Numbered from the stretch's first letter, positions 11,721 through 27,200 are shown. The stretch is DNA of 64,000 nucleotides from Gymnogyps californianus (GCF_018139145.2 NC_059478.1:13933001-13997000); one strand, 5' to 3'. Numbers and translations are program-made. Notes: a model not told the origin generated them from the letters alone.

Positions 11721-14350
11721 CAATCATGTTTTAGAGCTTAAACATACATAGGCATTTTTCAAACACAGCACTATATATTCCATCAGTACACTGGTCTTTA
11801 ATTGTCCTTCTCCCTTTCTCTTTGTGTATTATTTCATGTGTTACTTTACAGGCTCTTTGGATCATGGGATAGTGTCTGCCTGCATGTGTATGTAGGCAGA
11901 GCTAGGCTTAATGTGAATAACATTAAAAATTTTAATAACACTGTCCTGCAGAAGTGTCTAGTCTAAGATTATATCAAGCAAAGCCCATTATTCAATTCAC
12001 ATGTGGGTTTGTCGGGACTGGTATAACATTTTGACCATAAGCGAACAAAAAAGGGTTCTGTTCACAAGACCTGCTCTCTTCCTACTGAGATGCTTTAAAG
12101 CTTAAAATACCTTTCTATTTTCCCTTACTTTCCCTCTCCCCATTCTTTCCTTGCTTGCCTCGTTGGCAGCCATGCAAGAAATCAATGCTGATGATAGGGC
12201 AGGGAGCACAGTAATTATGGTCCTATTAATGTTTACCAATTTTGCTGGATATCTTCAGCTCTTACAAAACTGGATTCTAGATGATCTGTAGCAGAAAACA
12301 CAGGATTGGAGGTTTTCTTTCAGAGTTGTTGACAAGAATAATTGCTCTGGTTCAGAAAATATTTTGGGGGGCAAGTAATACTAGTACCCTCCTCAGCAGA
12401 TTCTGTAATTGTAACCCCACATGGTAGTGGGTGGGAGGGGTAAGAAAATGTATGGTGTCTCCTTGAGTTGAGTGCTAAAGGAATCAAGTGAAGTGCTCAT
12501 TAGCACAGAAGGGAGAAGGGAAGGGTAATTCTTCCTTCCTGTCACACCCTTAGCACAGAACCAGGGTAGATGTTATCTAGCACATATAGGTTTGCTTTTA
12601 ATAACAGCATTTCATCAGGAGTGAATATTTTTGCTTTGTTGACTAATTCCCATTCAGGTTTGCACTGGTACCTAATAAGTGGATTCCTATCTCATAGGTC
12701 AGGGTTAGATATGAAGCCTTGCAAAAAGAACCCCCTCAGAAAACAACAAAACGGAAATAAAAGAAGGGAAAAAAAAGCATTTGTTAATTCTGAGCTGTTG
12801 GTAACCCAAGGAAATCTGTTAGAGGAGGTACTTTGCAATTACACCCTGCCCAGACAATAGGCCTAGAAAGAACTAGCAGGATGCAGTGATCCACAGAGCA
12901 ATTTTCATCCATTCCAAGCAAACAACAACAGGCTAGAATCCTCTTATCCTCTGCAGGAATGAAATACGTAAACAACCTCTGAATCAATTTAAGATGTAAA
13001 ACAGTCTCACTTTATTAGAAAAGCCCAAGGACGTTTTGACTGAATTTCATTCTTTGTCAACAGCATAAACTGCCTCATAATTAGTTCAGTATTGGAGCCT
13101 CTCTCTTTTCAAAATAGCTAGTATAAAATTTAATTATAATGAAACTACAAGGAAAGTTGCATTACTGTCCAAGAAAATAACAATTTAGAATTCTTATTAC
13201 ACCATCAGTCATGGTTTTAGTAGGAATATACTGGTAATGGCTTAGCAAATGACAATCAAATACTACATTTCTTGCTAGCTTCACAGAACAATAATATATT
13301 TTCCAAAGAATGACAAAGGTACATTATTGTACAGTATTAATGGGATCTCACATTATGAGTAGTCCAGCACTGAATTATAGAGATCTGTAATTTCCATCAT
13401 ACTAATAGTCAAATATGATCCTAACATCAATCATTTTGTTTGTTGAAAACAAACAAGTAATACTTTGTTAAAGTCTTTCAAGGTTGAACAGTAAAGAATT
13501 AAGAAACATGCAAGCATATTTTAATTGCTATAGAAGGCATCTCCTTCATTTATGCTTTGTAAAATAGAAGTAATTCCACAGAAGTTAGCAGAGTTATACC
13601 TAATTCAAATTTGTGCAAAGTCGTCATGCAAGTCATATGTTATGGAGTTTATAATCTGTTTCTTTAAATAAATTTGTGATGTGGATTAAATGGAGTCCAT
13701 GTAGCATCCCAGATTAATAATTTTGGAGTGTGAAGACTCATTAAAGAGGAGTGACAAATATTCACAAAACAAAGTTTTTATCCAATGTTCTCATTTAAAT
13801 TTATGGTTAAATAATAACTCTGTACTGCAATAAGGTTTTATGATGCTTTAGTAAGATAATGGGGATGGCAATTGTTTTTGATCTTCTGAATATGAAGCAA
13901 AATGTAATCAGAATGTTCAGATAAGGATTTTTCTATGTAGTATATTTATTCCCTGAGTTTTCTATAATTATCATTCTTTTCATGGAACTTCAGCTATGTT
14001 TTATATGACACAGGATGTGAAATTTAGGACATCAGCTATGAATGAACAATTAACACTGCTCTTGACTAGTTATTATTGTGTTAATACTATATTGGAAGGT
14101 TGCTGGAATTATCTAGTCATGAATGACACCTTTTTAAGGAAACATAGTGTTGAGGGGTGGACATGTAGTGCAACTCTGGAATGTATCTTCTGACGTTCTG
14201 CAGATCAGGAATGTAAAATAAGGCTTGGAGTTTCTTCTGACTCACATCAGTCCCATTTTGATTGCATTATCTCTCAACATGCATCATCTGTGTTAATGAA
14301 GTATGGTAACTGGTTTCCAATGATGTATGTACAAAGCAAGTTTTTACAAA

Positions 14351-14410
14351 GATCCTAATCCAAAATTTGCTATGTCATTGGGGCCCTTCTTTTGACTCAA
14401 GTCAAGAAGT
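14351..14410. repeat. Palindromic sauropsid repeat relic
   Basis: GATCCTAATCCAAAATTTGC, then TATGTCATTGGGG and TTTGACTC, follows the remembered arrangement GATCCAAAGCCC, GAAGTCAATGGG, TTGACTTC. Both the outer arm and the core are recognisable. The borders are approximate. Confidence 0.5.
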
Positions 14411-16038
14411 CCATACAGGATGGATTACATGCACTACCAGATAATTCCAACTATGACAGTGGCAAAGAACTGAATATCCTAGTGCACAGCAAATAAAAAC
14501 TGAAGTGATACATACCTTTCAATAAAAAGGAAATAGAGAGGCTTCAACATAACACATGTGAAAGAAAACACATCATCATTCTAACTTTATGACCACATTT
14601 ATGTCCACTGTCACTGGTAAAAAACTGTAATTACTCTATTGAAAGCATGCCGTCAGTAGAATTGAAACTAAACAGCTAGTGTGGAACTGAACTGGAAACA
14701 GGAGCAATGCCCCTTTATTGTCATTTTCCTGTGTTATTCTTTTAACTATCCTATGTTATTCTCTGGAAGAGGTATTTTAAGCATCCATCTCACTTTTGTA
14801 CCTCAGAAAACATGGTATTTTAATCTTAAAGTAATGGGACTTTTCAGATCATGTTTTGGCATCACCTTAAGAGCCGTTGAAAACTGCAGAAGAACATATG
14901 CCTAAAAGCTTTGATCTCATTCACTTTGAAAATTTGCAAAGGCAATAATGTCCAACTTAAAAAAAGAAAAATAAGAGTGGGCAAAGGGAAGCAACTGGAG
15001 ATCTGTTTGACCTCTGAAACAAGTGGGATTGTTGGCTCAAATCCTTTGCAGTATGAAATTAAGCAACAAATACCAGGCAATAGGTTTTAGTTGAGCGAGG
15101 ACTACAGGAATTTGGGTAGCCTGTTATTCGTTCCCTTTCTCTCCTCTTCTTCATAGGTGTATAGCAGCCTCCCACCCCAGGAGGGGAAGCTAAAACCTGC
15201 TTTTCTGGAATTGTAGCATGATTCCCCCAGCCTACCCAGGTATTGCAAAGCTCCTTCAGGAACCTTTCTCAAATGTCCACTGAAATGGGAAATTAAATAA
15301 GCTTCTCTAGATTCACTCTTCTCCAAACTTGTAGGGGAAAATAGAGCAAATGTCCTGGGAAGTATTACTTCATGATGTATCCCATTCATTACGGAATTCC
15401 CTTCAGGGAGCACTCTGTGGGCAGCCCGAGTTGTAGAAGAATTTAGACTCCTTTTCCTCTATCAAGTTCACAGCTGGGCTTTTAGGGGATTCTGATAACA
15501 CTGCAGCAAAGCTATACCAAGTTCTGGTACCTGGGAGACAGGAATGTTGATTGACATAGACGGGATCAGAACACTTCCTTAAAATACATTTTAAAATGTC
15601 ATAGGCTCCTTTCCACCTTCGTCCCCTTCTCCACTTAATTCAGTTTATGAAAGTCATAGGCCTAAATTAAAGAAACCACAGATTTCACTGTGCAATGTAA
15701 TAAATGGCTTAATTGAGCAAAAGCCTTACTTTTATTCTCACAGTGCCGTGAATGCATTGCCGATGATCTGCTTGTCTCTGCACAAAATGGGGAGGTGAAA
15801 TGCAACTTCACTAACAGAGATGGTAAATCTGTAACTCAGCCTTCTAGATTCACCTATTTTTACTGTTAGCATTAAAAAGTGAAATTGGTACACTTCTTTA
15901 ACTAAACTTTCATGGTAAAAAGGAATGTCTAAAAGGAAAGCAATTCATCAGAAGTAGTTGTACAGTAGAAGACGCTGCATGGACCTTTTCCCTCTGTGCT
16001 CTGAGTCTGTATGGGCCCATTATAAGAATGGTATAGAT

Positions 16039-16107
16039 GCCTGATCCAAAGCTTACTTTGATGTGGCCAGTCAAAAGACTCCAGTTCATTCCAAGGGGCA
16101 TTTTTGA
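16039..16107. repeat. Palindromic sauropsid repeat relic
   Basis: The copy opens with GCCTGATCCAAAGC, an exact match to the remembered outer arm of this family. AGTCAAAAGACTCCAGTTCA then matches the centre (AATGGAAAGACTCCCATTGA). About 70 bases align, which makes this one of the better copies in the window. Confidence 0.6.
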
Positions 16108-18941
16108 AGAAGCCTCAGTAACTGTTAAAAATCTCTAATGTCTGATGAGTTGTTTTCAGTCTGCTTCCTAGCTGAAAGACAGGCACATCGCATAAACGTT
16201 GATTTGCGCGCTCGTTAAGTTACTTCTATTATAATTTCCATGCCTTGTCAATCTTTTTTACTTTGAAGACTGAGCAAACCTCTTTCTCTCAATTTGTAAG
16301 TAATATTTCCAGATAAATATTGAAACAAACACCATATAGATTAGGCATGCTCTTCTGGCCAAAGAATTCGTGGGGGCATACTGTGGGTGTCACTCTTTGT
16401 TCATCTGTGAACTCTCCAGATTATTTTTCTAAATAAATTTTTCATGATTTGAATGCAGAGGTAAAAATACAGCGACACTAAAAGGCTTCAACAAAAGTTC
16501 ATTTGTACAGCTTACTAGTCCACTATACTTTTGTAAAGGCTATATATGTTTGTAAATCATAAATGCTGGAAAAGAATCTATATTACTGGGTCTCTGAACA
16601 AGATTCAGAATGAAAATAGGTTAATATAAGGTCCTTGTACTCTGTCTTCAGCTATGTCTGTTTCGATTTTCCTCTTTATGAGATAACACACATTTGTCAG
16701 TGCACATGCACACACATGCATAAACACACACGATGTGAGCGGATACTAAATAAACAGCCCTATAGAGAGGGAGTACAATATTTCACTGACTGTAGAATGA
16801 AGCCCAATTTTATTGGCAGACTTCAATGATGCTAGACAATAAAACATTTGTAAGTTTTGCTGCAGACAGTCTGGCTGGCAGTTTCAGCAGCTCTAATTTA
16901 TTGTGAATAAATAATTTCGTGGAATCTCTGAGGAGTCATTTTAATGCTCTGAAAAAAAAAAAATCTGGCATGCCATTAAATTTGTTTTCCGTTGTTTTGA
17001 ACCAAAAATACTTAAAAGGAAAGAATTAAAAAAATCCACCCTGATTTCAAAGATAGTACTTTGTAAACGTCAGATCTCCCAGTTTCACACTGATTTTACA
17101 CATGAATAATCTGTGTTTACTTCATCTTTATATTTAAAGGCATGCCAAATACCATCTGTTTGCAGTTTCTTTTTTGTGTTTTATTTCTCAGTTCCAGGCA
17201 GAGAAACTGTCCAGGTTAAAGGACTCCCATATTTCTGCAGAGTATATTTAGCCTCTGTTTGTGTTTCTATCCTACTGTAAATTGATTATTACTTGTAGCA
17301 CAACGGTGATCAGACCATTTTCAAAGGCAATGCATTCTTGAAGCAGAAACAGAAATTCAAAAAGGCAGTGTAAAAACCAACTTCAGAGTATGTTAGAAGC
17401 CAACTGTAAAAATATAGACGGAGTCAATTAGTTGATTCAGTTTTGCTGCCATCAGCAAAAAAAAAGAAGCTTGAGTTTCCACAGTTGCTGAGTACATTTT
17501 TTCCACGAGGCATCTCACAATTCCTGCCAGTGGACTAATATATAAGTACCTATTGCACTTTTATTCAATTCTTACTACCTTGATGTATTCAAAAGATTCC
17601 GAATAAGAAACTGAACCAATAAAAGGGATAAACTTTTATCATCAATAGCATCACTTAGATATCTAACATCTTTCCAAAAGACTGTACCACTTTTAATTTT
17701 GTTGATACTCAGCATAAATGATCTCCATACAATCCACAGAAATATAATAAAGCTAAAATCTGTACTGGTAACAGGGAATTATAATGGAAAACACTGGGTA
17801 ATTTTAATTGTACGTCTCATTACCTGTATTGTCCGAAATGCTTTCTACAGACTAGTACCACTGTGAGGAAACAACCTGTAAAACCGTGAAGTAAATTTGA
17901 GAGCAGAAAAAGGCTACACATACATGTTGTGTGACTGGATAGTATCAAAAAGCTAAATGTGTTTGAACACTAGTTCAAAGAAACAGAGGATCCTCTTTTT
18001 GTAGCGAAGTCACATGGCCCTCTGTTCCCATATAGTCACTATTTCCTATTGCCTGTGTTTATAGGGAACTATTTCCTAGTTCAAGTGCAAAATCAGCATT
18101 ACTATCATCAACGCTCAGCCAGGGTGAAAGCCTTCAACGCATCTGGATGAAAATGGACAATAAACAGTAACAGGCTTTTGCCTGTGCCCTAGTGAAGAGC
18201 AATATACCTGCCATTAGCTACTGCCACATCTATTTCTTTCAGTTGGCACTAAGTGCAAAAACTATTACCGATAGCAAAAGGTCCTTCCCTCTGACTGCAG
18301 GGAGTCAATCTTAGCCCCCACCAATGGTAGTACTCACAGTCCACCGAAGAGCTTGGCTACAAGCAGTACAAGCCATGAATTTCCGATTCCTTTCGTCTAC
18401 CTCCGCTCAAGTTGTTGAATACTCTGAATTCAGTGAGACAGAGATGATGAAATTTTCTTATATAAATATTTCATTCAAGTTTACTAAAGTTCTGTCTCAG
18501 TCCTGCTGTTTTTTGGTTGCTCAAGCCTACACACAATCTCTTTCCTCTACTTCCCTTGTTGCTGAAATGAGATAATATTTGATATTTGCTTAGTAGTTTA
18601 GTATCTAGAAATGCAGAGTATACTCTAGCCTTCTAAGAATGACACAGGATACATTTCCTAACTTATGGGGACTTAGAGTCAGCACATGTACTGCAAAATC
18701 CATATAGGCTACATGATTGCTTATTTCAGTGTGTAAGGCAGGAATAACACACTTCAACATGGAAAACACATTGGCATTTACAAATGCTGCCATCTGTTGC
18801 TTTCCAATAGTATGTTCTTCCATTGATTTCAGCGCAGCTTGAAGAATGGTGTAGTGGTGTATAGTAGCACTCAATAATTTTCACCCTTAAGAACAGATAG
18901 TTTTGTGGACACAGTGAAGTAAATCTTTGTTATAAATGGCG

Positions 18942-18957
18942 TTTAATTTAAATTAAA
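18942..18957. repeat. Perfect 16-bp AT palindrome
   Basis: TTTAATTTAAATTAAA is self-complementary. It is composed only of A and T, so chance occurrence is quite likely. Confidence 0.7.
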
Positions 18958-21010
18958 ACCAGGATAAAAAACACATATTATTCCAAGTATTTGTAATCTA
19001 AATATTCATACCAATGACCAACACCCTTTACAGATAAACAGGGATTCCAGGTAATTTTGTGGTATCTGAACTACTAGGTCATGAAACACTATGATATTCA
19101 GATGTGCAGTTTGTGAATCTAATCCATCACAGATAGTTAATTTTCCTGAATTAGTCTAAAATTTGGTGCTAGTTAACTTTGTCAGTTTGTGAGTCATCAT
19201 TTTTATGTTTTATAGTGTCATGCAAAAAACTGGGTGTAATACAAGTTGTACAAATAGGTTAACAGGACCAGGTAAATCTTCGCGCTGATAAATTCAGAGG
19301 TCAGTCTTATAATACAGTACTTTGGTACTGTGCTGTTTCCAGTTCTAGATACTTTACAGTCAATGACTGTTAACTTGATATTAACTTCATATTAAATGTT
19401 ATTTGCATAATAAGCTTGTAGGACACTTGTATTTCTATTAGGTCACAAATTATAATTTACTGTACTTAAGTCCAAGCAAATCCCATAGTTACTCAGATGA
19501 GTTCCTGAGACAGTCAGAGTCTTGAGGTGGAATTTCCTCTCCCTGTCCTTGAAGTGATCACCTCAAAAAACACCCAAGTAGCCTTTTTCTGTTGCAGCAG
19601 CTTTCAGAGTCAGTCAGAAGATGTTTGTAAAAGAAACTTGGTACTCAGAATTTATCCTCACGTTTGACCTGTCCCTATTAGCGTCTTCCTTTGCTTCACA
19701 TTACTCATTTTTCTAACTTTCTCACCCCAAATTTATGTATCTAAGGATGCGTGGCCTTTTTAGCACTCCTGCAAAACTACAATAGATCTTCTGGTTCAGA
19801 GATGATTCTATCAAAATATTTTCTTTTTCTCATAATGTCTTTTGTCTCAGAGATGTTAGTGTCCGTATTTGTTTACATTTAAGATTTTAAGTTTGGACAA
19901 GTTCCTTGGGATTGAGAGTTGTTCAATCATGGAACAATAACAAAGTTTTGGTGCCTTTTCTAACAAGCATTGTTTTATTGTTTTATAATAAAACAGATAT
20001 TTGTTAGGAAGAGAAGAAAAATAAAACAGTCTGTGTGATAAAGGCCTCCAAAGATGAAGGACCTCAGAGAACTCCGCACAGTCTCTGACTAGGCAACAAA
20101 CGTACTTTTGAACCTGAAAAGATGACTGCCTGAAAGGTCACAGATTAAATGCATATTCTCGGTTGCCAGAATCAACATTTCCATCTTTTTTTTTTCTGTT
20201 CTGTGAGAAGAGCTTCTATTATAGCTACGTACAAAGGCTTTTACTACAGCCTATTGGTTTGTATGAAGAAAACAAGAAGTGCAGTACTCTCTTAAAAAAA
20301 AAATGGGACTTGAAAAAAGCAACTCCTCAATTTACTTAGCCTTTAAAGACTCACTGATTTATTATTTAGTAAAAAGTTGAAGTTAGTCTGAATTGAGGAA
20401 TTAGTACGCCCACTTTCCAGTTCAGAATGAATCTTTTTTCCCCCCTCAGTTCACTGCTGTGTTATTTTTTTCTTTTTTGCTTCTTTATTCTCTAAAAGAT
20501 ATAATATAATGCTTATATAAGTCTATGTATTCTTTATATTATACGAGTGATTCTTTCATAGAGAATATCTGTTTATCCCACATTGTTAGAAGGAAGCTGT
20601 GTTGCCTAGTAGTATTTTTAACAAATGTTTTGAAAGCCAACTATATTCAGGATACATTAATACGAGGAGCTTTAAACTGGCAAGGATGAATGAGAGCCTG
20701 GAGAAGGAGCAAAGTTAACCTCTGAAATCTCTCATGCATTGAAGCCATGCTTTAACCTTAAAATGAATAGAACAGTGCAGATGGAGGGTGGAATAAGAAG
20801 CAAGGAGATAATAGAAAGGTAGATTTACATCTATGCTTATCCAGGTATTGGAAATATTCCTCAAGGAAAAAAAATACAAAAAGGACTACAGTCCATTGCT
20901 TCCAATATTTCTCACAAAGGGAGAAATAATTGTTTCATGCAGGTGCCTTGTCCAGATATGTCTTGCCATAACTCCTATGACTCTTAATTACTGGACAGTT
21001 TTCTAAACGT

Positions 21011-21038
21011 TTGTGGTTTGGTTTGGTTTCCCCCCCCC
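21011..21038 (+). repeat. GTTTG repeats followed by nine C bases
   Basis: Repeated GGTTT units lead into a run of nine C bases (21030-21038). This is strand-asymmetric simple sequence of a kind that recurs in the window. Confidence 0.75.
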
Positions 21039-21226
21039 ACAAGGCATGAATGAAACACATGGCACACAGCTATCAAGTTTAGGGTTATATTAGACTTCCT
21101 ATGTCAATGGAAGGAAATATCCTCATCAAAAGGATATTCAAAATAACTGAATAGATATCAGGCAGTATGAATATCTTTCATAAGGATACAGACTCACATA
21201 TTCATACTCATAATCCATATTCAATT

Positions 21227-21240
21227 ACTACTGCAGTAGT
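21227..21240. repeat. Perfect 14-bp palindrome
   Basis: ACTACTGCAGTAGT is self-complementary. It contains CTGCAGTAGT, which also occurs in both units of the tandem duplication at 52075-52122. The sharing may be coincidental. Confidence 0.7.
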
Positions 21241-24200
21241 GACAGGAATTTCTCAAGGACAACATCTGTAAACTAAAAAAAATATATATTGATTCTGCTG
21301 AATGTATTCCCTATAAGCAAACATAACAGATAATTAATCTAATTTCAGAGAAGTGTAATTTATATGTTCTAAGACCTAACAATAGTAATCTATATCTGTT
21401 GTATCCATTATATTATATTCTGCTCTTCTGAGGAAAAGATACTGTTTCATTACCCAAATATTAATAAATTAGTGAGGAGAAATTGGTTAGAATGCGACTA
21501 TGAAACAGTCTATCAAAAAGAATCTGAGTTTCTTAGGAAAAAATCTTGATATATATTTCTACATGTAAGTTAATATATATGTGTATTTAATATTTCTGTT
21601 TCCAGTTGGAAGCAATTCTTTTGCATTTACAACACAGTTCTGAGCACATGGAATTCAATAAAAACATTCTCATCAACTTTAAATAGATTTTGGATTAGGC
21701 CTTTAAAAACAAAAAGAAATGCTATGTAAGTCTCTAGCAGTGCTGTTTTGCTAAGTATGAAATCTTTTAGAAATCATTTTCAGAGCAATTTTTGCTTGCC
21801 TGAATGTGCATAATTTTTCTTCATGCTCCATGAAAAAGTGCAGAGATGGCTAAAGCCAAAAGTTTGAAAAATTCAAGACTAAATACCTGGATATAATTAT
21901 CATCTATGATCACTAGTTGGTTTGCAATTTCATCAAATATTAACAATATATTCAAACCACAAGACATTTCATATGGGTTCTTTTTAGACTACTACTACAT
22001 AGGTTGATGCATGTTTAATAGTAAATCTAAGACTTTTTAAAATGCACTGCAGTATGCTCTAACAAGTTGTTAAAAGTTTATTTTCTGGACACCATGTATA
22101 AAGTTCTGGCATCTTTCATTCTATTTTATGTTCCAAGCATTCATTTGTAGAATAATACAAAGATATTCCATAAGTAACTACTAGAAAGGCTATGTATGGC
22201 AAAGGTACCTGCTGCATTTTTTATGAGACAACGAATGTTCTTTGAGACTCAATATCTCCTTGAGATTGCCTAGAGGGAGAAAAAATCCTCTCCTGTTCAT
22301 TCCTAGCTTTTTGGAAACAGTCAAGTAATTGATATACAGTGAAGGATATTTTATATGTCATTTTATTGCCGATTGGGTAGAACAAAATTTCCTTGATTTC
22401 TGTAAGCACAAAATCTATCATTGCTATGATATACAGTAACCTAGAAGAAGGTATTAATGAGGACTGGAATAGCGTTTTTTAGCATATATTGTGCAAGAGA
22501 TGACACTGAAATATATAGTCCTAGGCTGGATCTTTAACATTTAATACCTCTTCTGAAAGAGGTATGTCTGTCTACCAGAAATGCAAAAATACTCAATAGA
22601 ATTTACCTACTTAGGAAAGCAATAGGTTCTTACTAAACTAGGTAATGCTATCTGCTAAGATATCAGTTCCTGATGTTGTGTTAAACACTTTTACCAGAAA
22701 TGGACAAAAAGATAGATAACGACTAATTGGTTTCAATGTGCAGAAAGGAAGATTTTGATTAGATATTGGGGAAAAGAATTCAAGTCATAAGAAGCTGGAG
22801 AAATATCACATTTCCACCATAAGGAATCAGATAGGCATTCTTCAGCAATGGAATAAATATATATATTCAATCTCTTTTGGATTCTTCTAGCCATATGGTA
22901 AACTTTCACACTGAGACTAGAGGGACAGCAAATATTGAGAATAATGAAAAGGCCAGTCATTAGCACACAATGATCTTCCCTACTTCTTCTTCGTGTAGGT
23001 GCTTATAGAATTTTTAAAAAGAAAATGTTTTTCTTACAGGAACTAATTCAGGGAGCTCTTTTGGCCTTTTTATGTGGCAAGACAGACCAGATAAATGAAA
23101 GGCTCCCTTCTGGCTTTATAGAATGTAACATCCTCTCGAGTAGCAAAAATGCCCCAGGCAGAAATAAGATTAGCAAAAGAGTTTCTCAGTTATTTAACTG
23201 AGGAGGGTGATGTACCTATAAACTGTGGTTAGGAATCTTCGGCAGATCTCTGAACTGAACCCCCACTTCCTAATTTTCTAACCATTGCCTTAACTGGAGG
23301 TTTTCTGTCCTCTTTCCAAAATGCATAGTAAACAAACTCAAAGGGAAAATAAGCTAGCTAATATATCGTTGCAAGTGTAAAATGTGGAAATTAGCTAGCA
23401 GACCACAGTAGACACTTCATTTGGTTATTATAGTTACTGAAATACATTGGTTTGGACCTGCAAAATGGAGACTCTGTCCAGTTTGTTTAGCAGCACTGAT
23501 ACTTGTCACTCAGGAACAGAAACTGGGATCATGGTAAGATCTGGCCCCAACTGGATTTTATTGCAATGACGTACAGAGCTGACGGAGGTATTTCTGAAAC
23601 TGGAAATTACAACCCACAGGAATTAGAGGATTTAAAAAACTATGGTGAGATGTAACATTTCTTAAGAACAATGGATTACAACATTTTTATTCTGTACTGC
23701 TTTGGATAATTAGTTTAATAAGTCAGGTTTTTTGTCATTCATGCATGTAATAAATTAATATGCATGTTGTTTCCTTATTCATTAAGTCTTTAAATTCAGC
23801 AGATGAAAATCTCTTTCCTCCAGAAAATACACTTGATTATAGATGACTGCCAATGAAAAGTAAACAGCCAGCTCCAATGAAGAAATGTGCTGAAGGCAAA
23901 TACCTTTTGAACTCTGAATCTTTATTTCCACTCTTTATGGAAATAAACACATTTATGGTTTGTTTATTGCTTGCAGAAAGAAAGCTTGTTCATCCTCCTC
24001 CCCTCCACCCCTTTCATTTGCTGGTCTAGCTACCGAGCAGAGCCTAATCACAAGATGTCTGTGTATATCAAGCAGATGTTCACTGGCAACAGAAAATCAA
24101 TGTCTGGCATGCAGTTATATTGTGTTTTTAGACTGCACTGAGCACACTTACTTGAAAAGCAATGTTTTGTGTCACTATATCTGTATTTCATAATAAAGAA

Positions 24201-27200
24201 CAAGTGCCCACTTCAAGTTATGGATCACCTCTATTGTCATTCCATAGCAATGTGTTTTACAGATGTCTGCAAATGAATTTTGGGCTGAACTCCCCTTTGC
24301 TTCTGAACCATAAGGAAATATGACATGCTATCTGTCTGGTATTTGGATATTAAACTTTGTTTGAAGAGCAGTTAAAATCCCCTTGAATTCATTTAAAAAC
24401 TCTTGTATAAAACAAGACCTCTGGCAGTTGAAGCCTGACCGATAGGTCTGACAGGTTTTCAGCACATTACCTTTAGCTGGTGGTGATGTAGTAACAGCAA
24501 TTTATTTCCTGTGAAGCCAACAACTAACTCTTAACTTCATGTGAAAAATTAGATGGGGCTTATCAGCTCCTCCATGACACTTCATGGCACTCTGCCCCTC
24601 TTGAGATCATGGTCTCTATCTGTTATTATTGAGAGGGACAGTAATGAAACAGCGGCAGCACCGGGAGCCATACTTTCAGACTATGTCTGACACAAGCACT
24701 GAGTGTTACATTATCTGCTTCAGTGAAGCAGAAAGAGGACACCATCAGGGAGCTGGCTGTGCTCCCTAGTTTTCTGTTCTTCTCAGTTTTGGACACACTA
24801 GTGCAACCTGGGGACTGCTCTAACCTTTGCCAGCTGGCAAGAGTTCCCAGAAGACAGTCTGTCAGTGAGGGTAGCTATGAAACAGCCTGGTATCTCCACT
24901 TTTCTCTCTGCCGGGATGCGTCTACACTGCCTATGATGGGAAAGCTGGTAGCGGGAGGCACTTTCACACTGACACCCGTGAAGGAGTCTTTCCCAATACT
25001 GGGCTAATCATCAGCATAGAGAAATGGGACCTGCATCACCTCTCTGTTCACCACTCCAAATGGTATCAAAGCTGAGATACACATACCAAGTTTCATTCTG
25101 TCTTTCTGAAGAAACTTTAAAAAAAAAGTTTAAATCCAAGCATTTTTTTCATAGAAGTTCTTTACCATGTTTGTTGCAAACAGAAACACTGTGTTCTACA
25201 CAGCAATTCCAATGAGCTACCCTTTCAAACCACAGACCTCGCCTCCCTTTTATCTTGTACATTAGAACAGAATACTTCGTCAACCACAAAAAAACAACTG
25301 AGAGGGGGATCAGCAGACAAGTGGAAGAGCAATATATGGAAATAAAAATCTGTGAAATTCTGCATTAAAAAATAACATGTTGAATTGGTATTTTAAAACC
25401 CATGTTGCTGGGCTATCTACCCAACTGCAGACACTGCAAAATTCACTGATACTTAAGATGCTTAAGAAACAGTCTGATGAAGGATGTCTAGCACAGCTAT
25501 GCACAAGTGCATGTAGGATCTTCAACTGAAATGACCTGATTGAAATTGCCAATTTACACATGTAATCTTAGTCAGAGGTTTTGTATGAGAGTGGATAACA
25601 AGATATGGATACTTGGGCTATGAATATGCTCTCCTTCCTACCACAAAATGACACAGAAAATACATTTCAGACATACCTTGGCAACTGGAAATAGAAATGC
25701 CATATGCCAAATATCTAAGTAATTGCCAGACTAGTTCCTTATTGAGTACTGGTCTTCCCTATTGCAAACACTTCTTAAATTGAGACAATTATACTGACTG
25801 TCCAGAACCTGGGCTTCAGGCTCAGCTCTGCCAAGCTCTTATTCAGCATACCTAAGTGGTAGCACAGACAGCAGTGGTTCAGGGCTGCTTTACCCTGGAT
25901 CAGCTTGAACTCTTTCAGTAATGCGATATATATTCTGGCCCGAATCTTTTCTCCTCCTTCAGTCTAAGCTCCCAAATACCTTTTGCAGTGGGTAGGGTAA
26001 GCAATGAGAATAATGGCTGGCATAAACTAACTTCTTGCTGTCTACAGTTTACCCTAGGGAATCCTCAATTTCCTTGTTAGGAATATGTTAGGCTGAACAT
26101 ATTAATCAAAAAGGATTCCACCTTGAGCCAAGGGACTTGTTTTAGTACAACCACTGTATTATACTTATTGAGGCAGTATGGTAGACACTGGATCTGTTTA
26201 CTCACATCAAGTATCAAGGGATAATATTAATTTTGTGCAAAAGTTGTAAAATAGTAGCAGTGTTATATATTGATGAGTCTGAACAATAGCTGTTACCTTC
26301 CCATTCTTCTTAACAGAGATTTTAGAAGACTTGTGGGAAATGACCATCCTAGCCTAGACTTTATTTCACTTAGTCAAACTGTAGAAGGATAAACTGTCAC
26401 CTACTTCGTATTGTGATCCTCCAGTCTTACTTAAGCCCTCAAGTTATACCAAGAGCTAGATTTATTCCTCAAACTCTCATCTTGATAATGACAGCTCCTT
26501 CTCTCCCTTTTTCCTTCAGACAAATCAGGAAAAAAGTTGTCAGATGGACTCAGAAGAAACAAAGCTTTCTTTTAACAACAAAAAGAAAAAGAAAGCCTGT
26601 AAAGAAATATAACCTCTAAACAAGCACCCTTTTCTGGACAAAGCAGAAGTGCAGGAAATAGACATAGCCTTTGGATTCCATTCCTCTCCAGGGCAGAGAT
26701 AAAGTAAAGCTTTTAATAAGGTAAGCAGGAGAGTCTAGAAACAAGTGTTTCTACATTCAAGTGGAGTTTGAAGTGTTTTCTCAGTTAAGGGCAGATTTCA
26801 TCTAATTAGACTGTTCAGCCATTCCCAAGACCTCAGTTTAACTTTTGCTTCTAATTCTGCGTGGTCCAGATAGGCTTTCTGCAGAGCTAACAGGCACCAT
26901 TGAGTTGTGGTCCTGCTTTTTAACTCTTGTCTTACTTCACAAAAGTGTTGCCAGAACTCCTGGCCACATGTTCTCTAGCAGGTCCTTTCTGGACTCCACA
27001 TGAAGAGGAGACTGAAGAGCATGTCTCAAGGGTAAACCTAGACCCAGGAGATCAACTTTAGGGCTTGCTATTTCACACAAAATTCCTGGATCAGCTTGAG
27101 ACACGTTTTATCAAGTAGCAGGCACTTCAACTTAGCTATCATGCTTATTACTGGAACTAATGGAGGTTACAGAGCCATCATATGGATTAATGACTGAATC

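Larger units (their letters stand above)
10002..16038. other. AT-rich non-coding DNA
   Basis: No gene is supported. A 106-codon minus-strand frame (11267-11587) and a 103-codon minus-strand frame (15102-15413) are the longest here, and neither contains a recognisable domain. The stretch also has a poly(T) run, a pyrimidine tract, a 16-bp palindrome and two palindromic-element relics. Confidence 0.65.

Noticed and set aside
15102..15413. 103-codon minus-strand open frame
   Set aside because: Composition is unremarkable and no family is recognised; no exon signals were seen.
16694..16730. CA-dinucleotide microsatellite
   Set aside because: The CA units are interrupted and no uniform tract of useful length exists.
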